Below, piece after piece: positions 54,816 to 64,000 of a stretch of 64,000 bases of DNA. The notes below the pieces were generated by a model that worked only from the letters and a program-made list of their open reading frames with translations, was not told the origin of the DNA and made no database searches. Positions within the stretch are counted from its first letter, which is position 1; every line of letters begins with the position of its first letter. Location: positions 992,001-1,056,000 of the forward strand of contig JAAROD010000081.1 of NCBI GenBank assembly GCA_012274445.1. Reading direction: 5' to 3'. Both the position numbers and the translations under genes were made by a program. The DNA is from Sclerotiophoma versabilis. Its lineage: Eukaryota; Ascomycota; Dothideomycetes; Pleosporales; Didymellaceae.

Positions 54816-57320
54816 ATGGCCACTACAGGAATGCCCATCTTCTACACCGATCAACAGCCGCACGCCGCATCTTCCTGTCTCTCACCTGCCTCAAACATCG
54901 TTTCTGATTCGAGCTTTTCTTGGAACATGGCACCGCGTGCAGAGCATAATCCGAGTGGTGAGCATAATGATCTCTTGAGTCTAACACATGCTTAATGGTG
55001 GGGCATGTCGTTCGCAATCGCTTCTTTAGCTCGGCTATACCTACAATGAGCTTCCTTCTTCAACTCTCAACATGCTTGTTCTTATCAGCAATACGACTTC
55101 CATCACTACCCATCTCATATATATCACTCAATGTCAGCAATACTCTAACCCCTGTTATCTTCAGCTCCTCGTCAGCGGAGATCAATAAGCCCACGTACAG
55201 CATCCACCGCGGCCGCCTCCGCTGCTATTAGCAACGACAATGGAGGCGTCAGTTTATCTTGGGTTGTGGGTAACAATCCCCAGGAGCTAAAGTCAAAAAA
55301 GAATATGACTACTGTGCGAAAGAGAGCGATGCGGGCATTCCTAGAGACCAACAGTAAGGATGCCAGGAAACCCAAGAACCCAATCGACCAGCAACAACAT
55401 ATGAGTGAGTGTTCTACTGGTTCACACACAAGTAGTGAAAGTCAGAAGGCGGTCGCCGCCAAGACCACCAATGAAGAACGCATTGAGGGCGCAAGTGGAA
55501 GGAAGAAAACCCCTGCAGGAGTATCGACAGTATTGCGCCGCACTCAACAAACCCCAAGTCCCGACGAGCAGATGTCCTCAATCCGTGTACTCGGCCCAGC
55601 ACCTATCGTGGTACCTGCGAGGACAGACGATCATGGAGAGAAATTGCCGTACGACCGTACACAGACACCACTGTTTGTATCACTGGGCGAAGGCATCGAT
55701 CCCTTCAGAACAATGTTCCAATCAAGTTACAAAGTGGTGTCTGTGGAAAGAATGAAATTTCTGTGCGCAAGGTTCTTTGGTACATACGCCATGGGCCAGA
55801 AGTGGATACCTACTGTCCTCAGTGCGCCACACACATACCTAAGCACCTTAGTTTGCGCTTCTGCGCATCTAGACGCCATCCTCGAGCGGAATACAGAGAG
55901 TATCGAAACACTTGCTCTTCGTCAGGAAGTTATGCATCTCATCGACCGAAACATAGTGTATCCGAGCAAGCAAGTCGACGATCTCAACATCACCGCATTG
56001 GTCCAACTCATTGTAAGCGAAGTAATTGGACGGCAAGAGATTGCCCTGAAGTTCCACGCCAAAGGAATTCGAGCTATGTTTGAGCAGCGCGGTGGTTTAA
56101 GCCAGTTGGGTGTAAATGGCTACCTTGCATCCACGATCTCATGGACTATGCTCGAGTCTGCGATATTGTCTGAGGAGAAACCAGAAGATGTTTATCTGGA
56201 ATATGCTACTGCTCATTCTAGGAGGTATCCAGCTTATCCTATCACCGCCACGATACCGGAATCGCCTATCTACCGCCCACGACCCCAGTTCGAAACCCTT
56301 AAAAGGTCAAAGTCTTGCTCGAAGTGGACACTGGAGCTTCTCGAGGATGCTCACGCAATGGTCGAACTCTTCCTCAACCCAACGAAATCACCTCGGCGGG
56401 ACTCAGAAACTCTCCTCAGTCTCTATCATGATATTCTTACCAAATATCCACCCATAACCAGGGCACATGGTACGACACGCAGTGAATATAGATACGAAGC
56501 AGTCCGCATCACGGCTTTTCTTCAGGCCACCGCAATTATGAACCGTATACCGCTGTCGAGCGCTCTTTCCCGAGGTGCCCATACAGTATCGAGAAATTCA
56601 TGGCCTCTATATGACTTCCCACCTGCATCAAATTCGAAATTTCCTCCGGCTTCACCCACATCACCCACAAGCCTTCGTCATGGTTCTGTCACTAGTCCCA
56701 GCGCAAGCTCTCTATACGCAAGCAGTCTCGCTCCCGAAGAAGTATCGAATCCGTACTTCGATCAAGCACGGTCTTCTGTCTCGTCCATAAAAACTTCCAA
56801 TCCGTCCATATCGTCATCAATATCTCGCCCTTCCGTGTCGTCAATCGCAACATCACATTCGTCTTTGTCATCGACGATGGCATTGTACCCAGCAATCTCA
56901 CGCCCAACCTTATCAACATCGACATCTTATCCATTCAAGCAGTATCTTTTTCCCCCACCCATCCTCGCACAAGATGAGTCGACTATCCTTCTTAGCGATC
57001 TGAAGGCCGTTCTCGATAATTCGAACATGTCAGAATGCTGGCAAGACATGGCCGGCGTGCTTCTCTGGATAGGACTCACTATCGGTGCAGCAAGTCACAA
57101 GAACGAAAACATGGTGTTGAAAAAATGGTACTCGGCCTTATCTATGCGCGCGAGTATTCTTTTGTGCTTTGAGCACCCCGAAGCTGTGAACTGTACAATG
57201 CTGAAGATGGGCCAGCTGATTGAGGCCTTGAGCGAGTCGAATGTATCGAGTGCAGTAAACCTCACTACTGGGTTGTCGAGACGGGACAGCGCGGTCCCCG
57301 GAAAGAGGAGGAAGGTCTAA
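54816..57320 (+). CDS. Fungal transcription-factor-like protein without zinc cluster
   Basis: Belongs to the Pezizomycotina group with the fungal-specific transcription-factor C-terminal region but no Zn2Cys6 cluster. Exon 2 (55165-57320) is secure. It carries the N-terminal motif VVGNNPQELKSKKNMTTVRK followed by RAMRAFLE, typical of this group. It then has FRTMFQSSYKVVSVERMKFL, LSTLVCASAHLDAIL, EIALKFHAKGIRAMFEQRGG, LGVNGYLASTISWTMLESAI and, after a Ser-rich insert, LSDLKAVLDNSNMSECWQDM. Exon 1 (54816-54957, MATTGMPIFYTDQQP...) is proposed because its GTGAGC donor, a CTCTAAC branch site, the CTTCAG acceptor and the codon phase all fit; the intron would be 207 nt. Total 765 aa. Without exon 1 no ATG opens the frame before 55309. 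Target genes unknown; lack of a zinc cluster makes direct DNA binding uncertain. Confidence 0.78.
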
Positions 57321-57748
57321 AAGCGCAATATGAGAATTATCTCGGCTGCAAATGAGTCGAGAGGGAGAGGTCGACATAAGCTTTCTCAGAGTGGCAAAGA
57401 ATTCGGCGTCTCCGATGTGGGTCTTCATGGCAGGGCTGAGAGTGTAGGGCTGCCTGAGGCCCACATAATCATCTTATCCCTTCATTTAAATACTTGCGCA
57501 CGCACGCGGCGTCTTATAGCGTTCGAGTCAGAGTCACTGTTTGGGTATCGTTATGTACACGATAGCAATTGCATACGTCAACGTCGAGTTCATCTTCTGC
57601 ATATGGACCTCTTAAGCTGTAGTAGATCGCCATGGCATTATCTGCTCCTACCGAAGCACGACCAAGGTGTCTGTTCATTCCATAACCTCATAACTCATTA
57701 CATGTGTCCTAAGCCGCCTTGCAGCGGGCGTGTACGATCATCGACCGC
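57321..57748. other. Intergenic, convergent 3' flanks
   Basis: About 430 bp between the transcription-factor-like gene and the I78 inhibitor gene. No gene recognised. Confidence 0.6.
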
Positions 57749-58102
57749 TTAACCGTAGTGAACATTCTGCACCGTTCCGTCCTCGCCGACTTTGATGTTC
57801 AGCCTGTCAGGCTTGTGGTCCATGGTACTCATGCTATCGGGCTTGAGTACGCGGTGCTCTTTAGGGAGATCCTGCTTTGCGAAGGTCTATCCTCTCTTGT
57901 CAGCACATTGGTCCTTTGTACAGCATAGCTGACATGAGCAGAGGAAAGGATAGAGCGGGCAGGTCGCCGTAGGTGGCAAAGGCTTAGATGGAAAACGTAC
58001 GGTCTCAGTGTGTGTGTCGCCGAGTGACTTGCCCATGAGCTTGCCCATCCAGTCGTCGTTCTTGCCGTCCTTGGACTGAAGACCGGGAACTACGAGAGGC
58101 AT
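57749..58102 (-). CDS. Peptidase inhibitor I78-family protein, 79 aa
   Basis: Small serine-protease inhibitor fold, related to the Aspergillus elastase inhibitors. Exons 58102-58001 and 57886-57749 with a 114-nt intron (GTACGT donor) join in phase 0. Exon 1: MPLVVPGLQSKDGKNDDWMG then KLMGKSLGDTHTET. Exon 2 carries the I78 signature: DLPKEHRVLKPDSMSTMDHK then PDRLNIKVGEDGTVQNVHYG at the C-terminus; the D..PDRLN and DG.V spacing is diagnostic. No signal peptide, so it is probably cytosolic or released by another route. Without splicing only a short N-terminal frame is visible. The natural protease target is not known. Confidence 0.85.
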
Positions 58103-58637
58103 GTTGATATGGTGTGTTGCGGTGAAGCGGCGTAGGAGGGTTTGTTGGAGAATGTTGTTGGTGGGTTGGAGTTAATCTGTGATATATAGGTGAGTTTTGT
58201 GCAGAGGAGTGATATGGGTATATATGCTGATAACAGACCCTGGTAAGAGGCGGGAGATTACTTGGTCGAAGCACGTTTGTCGGTCGAGACCGTAGGCAGC
58301 AAGTCATGAGATACGGGTGTTTGGAGGGGTGACGTCATCCGCGTTTGGCCGACCGCTGCCAATTGAGGGGTGGTGGGGTCGGGTCGTCAGGGTTGTCAGG
58401 GTCGATCAATCTTCACCTTGTTTACGATGAGTCTTTAAGTTTCGGAATCCACTGGACAGAGTCGGGTTGCGTACGCAGACAAGTTCCTGTATCGAAGGGC
58501 ATGAACATCGGGAGGCCTGAGACCGCTGATCGAAGCTCATAGTATCATGCAGCCGCACAAAGACAAGTGGAAATTGTGTCAATGAAATTATCTGGGGTAT
58601 GATTTCTACTCCAACAACACCCTCTAGATCAACAGAA
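58103..58637. other. Intergenic upstream of the I78 gene and downstream of UTP3
   Basis: About 530 bp; contains an AT-rich leader region just upstream of the I78 start. No gene seen. Confidence 0.6.
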
Positions 58638-60614
58638 CTACAACTTCCTACTCCTGACCATGCCCTTCTTGATACCCGTGAGTTCACCTCCGTAGTTCGC
58701 ATGCCCAGACGCAGCTTTGGCCTTATCAAAGACTGGCCGCATGCTCTTCTCCTTCTTGAGCTTCTCCTTGTACTTCTCCTTCTTCTTGACACGCGGATTC
58801 CTGACGCTCTTCTTGCGATGCGGTGTAAGACCCTTGTTCTTCGAAATCTGGTAGCTGATTTGTCTGCGCCCGTCGTCGCCAATGATTTCCTCTTCAATAA
58901 CTTGAGCACCCTGTTTAGCAGCCTCTGCATACGCGACTGCGCGGTCGGATTTGGCTTGCTTCTTGGAGTTGCTGCGCGCAGCAACCATGTCGTAGTAGCC
59001 CTCCTCATCTGCAAAATCATTGTCCTCTGGGCGGAAAGGCTCGGCTTCGTCGCCTGAGCTGTCAGGGCCTTCGCCAAGAGCAACACCAGGACCTTTGTCC
59101 TTGTGCTGACCACGCTTCTCAGCCTCCGCTTGCAGACGTGCTTGTCTGTCCTTGAGACGTTCGCGATGTGGTACGTCTGCGTCGCCACCATAGTCCTTGC
59201 CGGCTGCGTCGCGCTTGTTGGCCTTTTGTGCGATCTGTGATGTGTAAAATCGCAGGGACTTCTTCTTGCGCGCCTTCTCGGCCAATTCATGTGCAGTGAG
59301 GTCGGTCTCCTCGCCGAAGTCTGAGTCGTCGGGGTTGAGCAGGTTGATCTTGCCCTCCGGTGCCTTCTTCTTCTTTGACGCCTTCTTGAGCGCGGCCTTG
59401 TCGGTGAGTGCTGATAGCGACCCAAGATCTTGCTCAGTCTGCAGCAGCTTCTCAGCACGGCGAGCCTTTGCCTCAGCCCGAGCGATCTCCGCTGCACGCT
59501 CGGCTTTAGTCCTCTTCTGCTTCTGTGCCTTCTTCTTGTGTGCCTGCTCAAGCTCTGCGCCTGACAGGGCGCTGGCCTCCTCAATAATGGATAGCTCGTC
59601 CGCGTCTGTCTCAACCATGGGATCGGCAACTGGTAAGCTCTCAATCTTGGCCCATAACCTCTGTGTTTTGAGCAAACTCTCCATGACTGGATGCTCATGC
59701 AACTCTTTCGGGTCCATCGCGATTACTGATGAACCGTCATCCTTCGCAGTTGAGCCCAGGATAGCGAAGTACATGGCCATAGCTGCAAGGTAAGCTGCGC
59801 AAGCTCGGTATTTGGTAATTGCGATAGGGGTGGTCTGTGTGCTCTTGCTCATCTTTGTAGCGCGCGACTTGAGCAGGCGTTCGGCGGCGTTGGCGGCGGC
59901 GGCCAGTTCGTCGTGCAGCGGTTGCAGGCGTAGGTATTCCCTCGAGATGTGCTCGAACTCAGGGTATCTTGTCCTCATGATCTTGAGTCGTTCCTCCTCA
60001 GACGTACTGTCCGTGATTTGCAGTTGAGGCAGCACCTCTGTAACCCTTGCGCCACCTTCTGCATCCTCTTCTTCGCCCTGACCAAGCCACTCATCCTCGT
60101 CAAAGCCAAACGCTGCCTCTGACATACCCTGAAGCTGCTTCTTCTGTAATCTACGTGCCTCCTTCTCTTCGTCAAGAGCATCCTGTTCCGTTTCGATTGC
60201 GTCGGCGTTGTAGTAGTCTTTCTTTGTGGTGCCCCAGGCTTCGTCCAATTCCTCATCATAGTCTTCAGGAGCTTGAACGTCTGACTCGGCAGCATCACTG
60301 GTGTCGTCATCATCGTCGCTGTCGCTGAGGTTGTCGCCCAGAATCTCTTCTTCCGAGTTCTCGAGGAATTTATCTGTTGACGATTAGCCACTGTACTCGA
60401 GTATGTACGGCAAAAACATACCCTCCTCCTGGTACTTCCTCAGCCTCTTCGCCGCTGGCCCTTCGTCTAGCATGACTTTCTCACGGTTCAAGAGGAACTC
60501 ATCCTCCGAATCAGCAACATCTTCCCAAGAGTTGATAGCGAGTTTCGAGTCTTGGTCTTTTGGCGCCTTTGAGTCGCCATATGCGCGACCGTCGGCCTTC
60601 CTCTTCTTAGCCAT
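58638..60614 (-). CDS. UTP3: U3 snoRNP/SSU processome protein Sas10/Utp3
   Basis: Component of the small-subunit processome needed for 18S pre-rRNA processing; yeast Sas10 was also found as a silencing factor. Exons 60614-60422 and 60373-58638 with a 48-nt intron give 642 aa. The N-terminus MAKKRKADGRAYGDSKAPKD is basic; an acidic stretch (NLSDSDDDDDTSDAAESD) follows after the intron, then YDEELDEAWGTTKKDYYNAD, a strong family motif. The Sas10/Utp3 domain includes LHDELAAAANAAERLLKSRA and AITKYRACAAYLAAMAMYFA. The conserved C-terminal Sas10 domain has GRRQISYQISKNKGLTPHRK, KKSVRNPRVKKKEKYKEKLK and GHANYGGELTGIKKGMVRSR. The central part is Lys/Glu/Ala-rich coiled coil. Divergent from TSC10 with 284 bp between starts. 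Confidence 0.96.
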
Positions 60615-60898
60615 GTTTGCTGTCGTTCAGCTTGTGGCGCCGGACTGACGATGTTCAAGATGGTCTCCAAAAAAGTTTCGAAATCTTGGCCGCCGCGGAA
60701 AGCACGACCCACCCTCGGCGCTAGGGTTCTGCTCTAGGCTTAGACAGGGAAGGCGTCCTCCACCAGTTCCGAATCACTCACAACAGCTCACTGTTCACTG
60801 TTCATTTGTTGACATTTCGTAGTGCTGACAAGATCCTTGTCCCTCTCCTCCTGTCTCTTATGCTCTGCGGGAATAAACTTTGAGACATCTCTTTCCAA

Positions 60899-62057
60899 AT
60901 GTTTCAATTGCTCCTTGGCGCCACAGTACTCCTTCTTATACTCGTCGGAATAGTTAGTCTGGACATTATGGGCTTTGCGTTCTGGAAAGGGAATCAGTTC
61001 TCAGTGGAGGGGAAGGTAAGTAAACCAAATCCACACGAAGTAAAGTAGCTCTAACGTGCCATCATAGACCGTCCTCCTTACTGGTGCCTCCCAAGGTATG
61101 GGCAAAGAGGTCGCCAAATTGCTCTCTGCCCGCGGCGCAAACCTTATCCTCGTCGCTCGAACCGTTAAGAACCTCGAATCTGCTGTCGAGTACGCGCGGT
61201 CACACGCAAAGAACCCCTCTGCCCAACGTTTCCACTACATCTCCGCTGATGTATCGTCTGAGGCTGAGAATGAACGTATTCTTGCTGAAGCCACCACCTG
61301 GAACAATGGTGCTATGCCTGAAGTCGTGTGGGCAATTGCCGGTGCTTCGATACCCGGACTCTTCATAGAGACCAGCACTGAGACTATGCGCAAGCAAATG
61401 GACCTGAACTACTTCTCGGCGGCATACCTGGCTCACAAGACACTGAAGGCCTGGTGGTACCCTGACACACCGTATTCGTCGCAGGGAAAGGATGCTGTAC
61501 CACAAGGAACACGACACTTCATACTCACATCTTCAGGAGTTGCATTTGTGGGTCTGGCAGGCTACACACCATATTCGCCTGCAAAAGCAGCGCTGCGCTC
61601 GCTCGCAGATGGTCTACGCTCCGAAGTCCTGCTGTATAATGGAGCGCGCCGGTCAAAAGCTGCGACAGGGCAGATACCAGCACCCTTCGATGTCAACATA
61701 CACGCTGTCTTCCCTGGTACAATCCTCTCAGCTGGGTTTGCGAATGAGGAGAAGACTAAGCATCCCGTCACACGTCTGCTCGAGTCGTCCGACCCCAAGC
61801 AAAGTGAAGTTGAAGCTGCGACTGCCGCCGTAAAAGGGCTAGAGAATGGCAACTACATGACTACGACGAATTGGATGATAGACCTGCTGCGCTGGGGCTC
61901 GCTGGGTAGCAGTCAGCGAAATAACATCATAGTTGACACACTGATGGCATGGATTGTCTCTATTGTGTGGCTTGTCATGGTTCCAGATCTCAACGGCAAG
62001 GTATGGGGTTGGGGCAAGAAGGAGGGTATGCCAAAGTTCAGGCAGAACGCACAATAG
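60899..62057 (+). CDS. TSC10: 3-ketodihydrosphingosine reductase
   Basis: NADPH-dependent reduction of 3-ketodihydrosphingosine to dihydrosphingosine, second step of sphingolipid synthesis, at the ER. Exons 60899-61015 and 61068-62057 with a 52-nt phase-0 intron give 368 aa. Exon 1 encodes an N-terminal membrane anchor (MFQLLLGATVLLLILVGIVS). The SDR domain begins with TVLLTGASQGMGKEVAKLLS, the glycine-rich cofactor motif, then RGANLILVART with Arg expected to select NADPH. WAIAGASIPGLF, then the MDLNYFSAAYLAHKTLKAWW helix, and the catalytic Ser and YSPAK (Y..xK at about residues 207-211) within YTPYSPAKAALRSLADGLRS follow. A second hydrophobic segment (LMAWIVSIVWLVMVP) lies near the C-terminus, as in KDSR. 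The single open frame from 61098 lacks the membrane anchor and part of the cofactor motif. Confidence 0.96.
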
Positions 62058-62672
62058 AACTTTCAAGCATTACTCACGTAACATGCATAATTTGCGAATA
62101 CCCATTTACTGTATCTACGAGATCATATAATTATCTGACTACCATTATTAAAACCGAAGTTCCCATGCGTACTTCAAATATCGAGATTGCAAAGACGGCT
62201 TTGGAAACCTTCCTCGTCGTCCACCAACCCGTTCACTCTCTGGGTTGTGGTCCAGTAAATGGCACTCGAGCTCCAGGTCTCTGGCCGTTCTCTCTTTTGC
62301 GAATTCGACAGCCCCCTTCCGGCCCAGATAACCCACCCATCAACCTGCGTTCCTACTTACCTTGCTGACTCTGGGCAAGCACTCGCATTCAAAATCCGGT
62401 CAGCAAAAGTCTCACTTAGTGAGGGATCTTGCAGCACGTCTGCCATTAGTGGTAGCACTTTGCTACTCTCTGGTGAGGCAATACTATGAACAACCGCAAG
62501 CACGGTAACCTCCAGAGCGCCTCAACTCAGCCTTCCCCTGGTTCGCAGCTATATACCTCGCGGTTTCACCCAAAGCTGGGCTGGTTCAAATAGATGTCCT
62601 TCGCATTGCCTTTACAGATCGGTCCTGACATTCCCCCCAACATATTGCGCATACAATATCAGAATGGGCATT
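62058..62672. other. Intergenic, convergent 3' flanks
   Basis: About 610 bp between TSC10 and the F-box/LRR-like gene. No gene recognised. Confidence 0.6.
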
Positions 62673-64000
62673 TCATATTTCGTGGAGTCGTGCGGCTTGA
62701 CCTCCAACCCACTCACATTCTGGATCAAGGTCCAGAATACTAGAAACCAGTTGGGCTTGACGCAACAGGTGAGTCGGTACAGCAACAGCAATGGCAGTCT
62801 TACGGCCAAGGACATCCGTTTGGTACCCCTTGATAAAGTAGTGCCTTGGAACGTGGTAGTAGTCTTGCTCTCTCTCCGCATACTCGATATCCCAGTACAT
62901 ACCAAGGACTAGAGCGGTTAACTTGGGGCACATTTGATGCGTATCCATGTATTGAAAGAAGGCGTTTGCGAAACGCTGAAATTCCCAATTGATCTCAATC
63001 GGACGCTTGTGATCGTCAAGCTGAATTTCGTTGAGTTCTTTATAGCGGACATAACGGAAGTGCATTGTGAGCAAGTTTGGCATATGCTTGAAGTGGGTCT
63101 TCATGCCTGTGTGATTAGCCTCACAATATCGCTATAGCAAGTGGTTACTCACCAAGGACTCCCCATCAAAACTCCCACTCCACTCACGTATACAATGCCA
63201 GACTTCAGGATCCAGATGCGATTCAGAAAGTTGGACGCCAAGTTCCTCAACGTTCGTGAGATGTTGGAATATAGGGCCCCAATCACTCTGAACGTCGAGC
63301 CAATGGTGCAACCCAAGACTTTAAAGGCGAGGACCGATACGTTCAATCTGTGACAACATGACAAGTTCTTCATCGTCCTCCCAGGAAAAATGAGCACTGG
63401 TAATATTGCTGGAACATTCAAGGAGATCCTCTAGGCAATCATCGAAGTCAACCTCAACCTGGACATGACGAAGAGAAGATGATGTACTTTTGAGTACAGA
63501 ACCGACCTCTTTGATAAACCAATCCGTATTACTGCACTTGGTCAAGGTGAGACCAAGCAGGCTTGGGAAATCAACAACCTTGGTGAGATGGTTGAAGAGG
63601 TTGTTCAGGTCGAAATCGTGGAGACTCAGGGTCTCCAAGTCCAGCTGCTTCAACTGGGATCCGAGCATTCTGCAGAGAGACTGCACATCCTGTGCCAGAG
63701 CCTGTCTATCTCTCTGAAACGAGCGGCTCAAGGACAGCCGCCTCAAGGTCGGCATCCAAAATATGCTGTGGAGCATACTGATCATCCTCCTGCGCTGGCT
63801 AAATTGGATATCGAACGTGTGCAATGGAAGATGATGTATCTTACCCACAGCCTCCGCGTACACGTTGAGTGGAACGTTCAGACCTGCATCACACATCGCG
63901 CACAAATGGCGAAGTTGTCGCTGGCGGCGTTGTAGGTGCGAAACATGCTTCCAGATCAACGGTCGATCAGCCAAGAAGCTGCAGGCCGATGAAAGCATAG
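62673..64000 (-). pseudogene. F-box/LRR-like protein gene with in-frame TAA (5' end beyond window)
   Basis: Minus strand. Exon 1 runs from the window edge to 63188, exon 2 from 63106 to 62673, with an 81-nt intron (GTGAGT donor, CACAG acceptor) in phase. The edge reads MLSSACSFLADRPLIWKHVS, which resembles the segment after an F-box (W+HV); the F-box itself would lie outside. LRR-like text follows: MPTLRRLSLSRSFQ, LGSQLKQLDLETLSLHDFDL, FPSLLGLTLTKCSNTDW, then after a TAA at 63321-63323, in the same frame, LGLHHWLDVQSDWGPIFQHL and TNVEELGVQLSESHLDPEVW. Exon 2: MPNLLTMHFRYVRYKELNEI and LTALVLGMYWDIEYAEREQD. The frame is otherwise open, so one nonsense change (for example CAA to TAA) separates two good halves. 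No intron that removes the TAA keeps the frame. F-box assignment is inference. Confidence 0.6.

Noticed and set aside
1..64000. CRISPR array, bacterial operon, prophage or intact transposon
   Set aside because: No regularly spaced repeats, no terminal inverted repeats with a transposase, and the genes are eukaryotic with spliceosomal introns.

Overview
The window is nuclear DNA of a filamentous ascomycete (Pezizomycotina; Dothideomycetes is my best guess, not proven). The evidence is short introns of about 47-80 nt with GT..AG ends and CTNAC-type branch sites, fungus-specific families (a bZIP with a very short zipper, a fungal transcription-factor-like protein, an HMG-box regulator, an I78 inhibitor, a luciferase-fold protein), and orthologues of yeast housekeeping genes. 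There are no operons and no rRNA, tRNA or CRISPR that I could find. Gene models were built by joining frames across introns by hand; exon coordinates are in each entry.

Layout: 1-3.4 kb holds ORC1 (3' end cut by the window edge) and a three-exon bZIP gene, both on the minus strand. 3.4-15 kb is an 11.6-kb gene-poor island containing a G21 tract and one clearly decayed secreted-protein gene. 15-19 kb holds PRP31 and CLF1, divergent from a 259-bp promoter. 19-25.3 kb is a second gene-poor stretch with a decayed small cysteine-containing gene and one Ser/Thr-rich hypothetical gene. 25.3-28.4 kb holds an HMG-box regulator and PSF1. 30.1-36.3 kb is GC-rich and holds PRP5 and ERB1, divergent. 37.0-43.6 kb holds a WDR48/Bun107-like gene, PET8 and a SWT21/TCAB1-like gene. 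43.6-47.7 kb is a third island with a G19 tract and a pair of related small genes, one broken and one decayed. 47.7-64 kb is gene-dense: a fungal-luciferase homologue, EMC5, RIC1, a fungal transcription-factor-like gene, an I78 protease inhibitor, UTP3/SAS10, TSC10, and an F-box/LRR-like gene with an in-frame stop at the window edge.

Functionally, the conserved genes cluster in a few core processes: replication origin licensing and firing (ORC1, PSF1), pre-mRNA splicing (PRP31, CLF1, PRP5, SWT21-like), ribosome biogenesis (ERB1, UTP3), and membrane/organelle work (PET8, EMC5, RIC1, TSC10). The lineage-variable genes sit in or beside the gene-poor islands and are often interrupted by single nonsense codons or frameshifts. 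The most interesting single gene is the ascomycete homologue of the fungal luciferase Luz. The most interesting unexplained signal is the small two-copy gene family at 44.6-46.1 kb.
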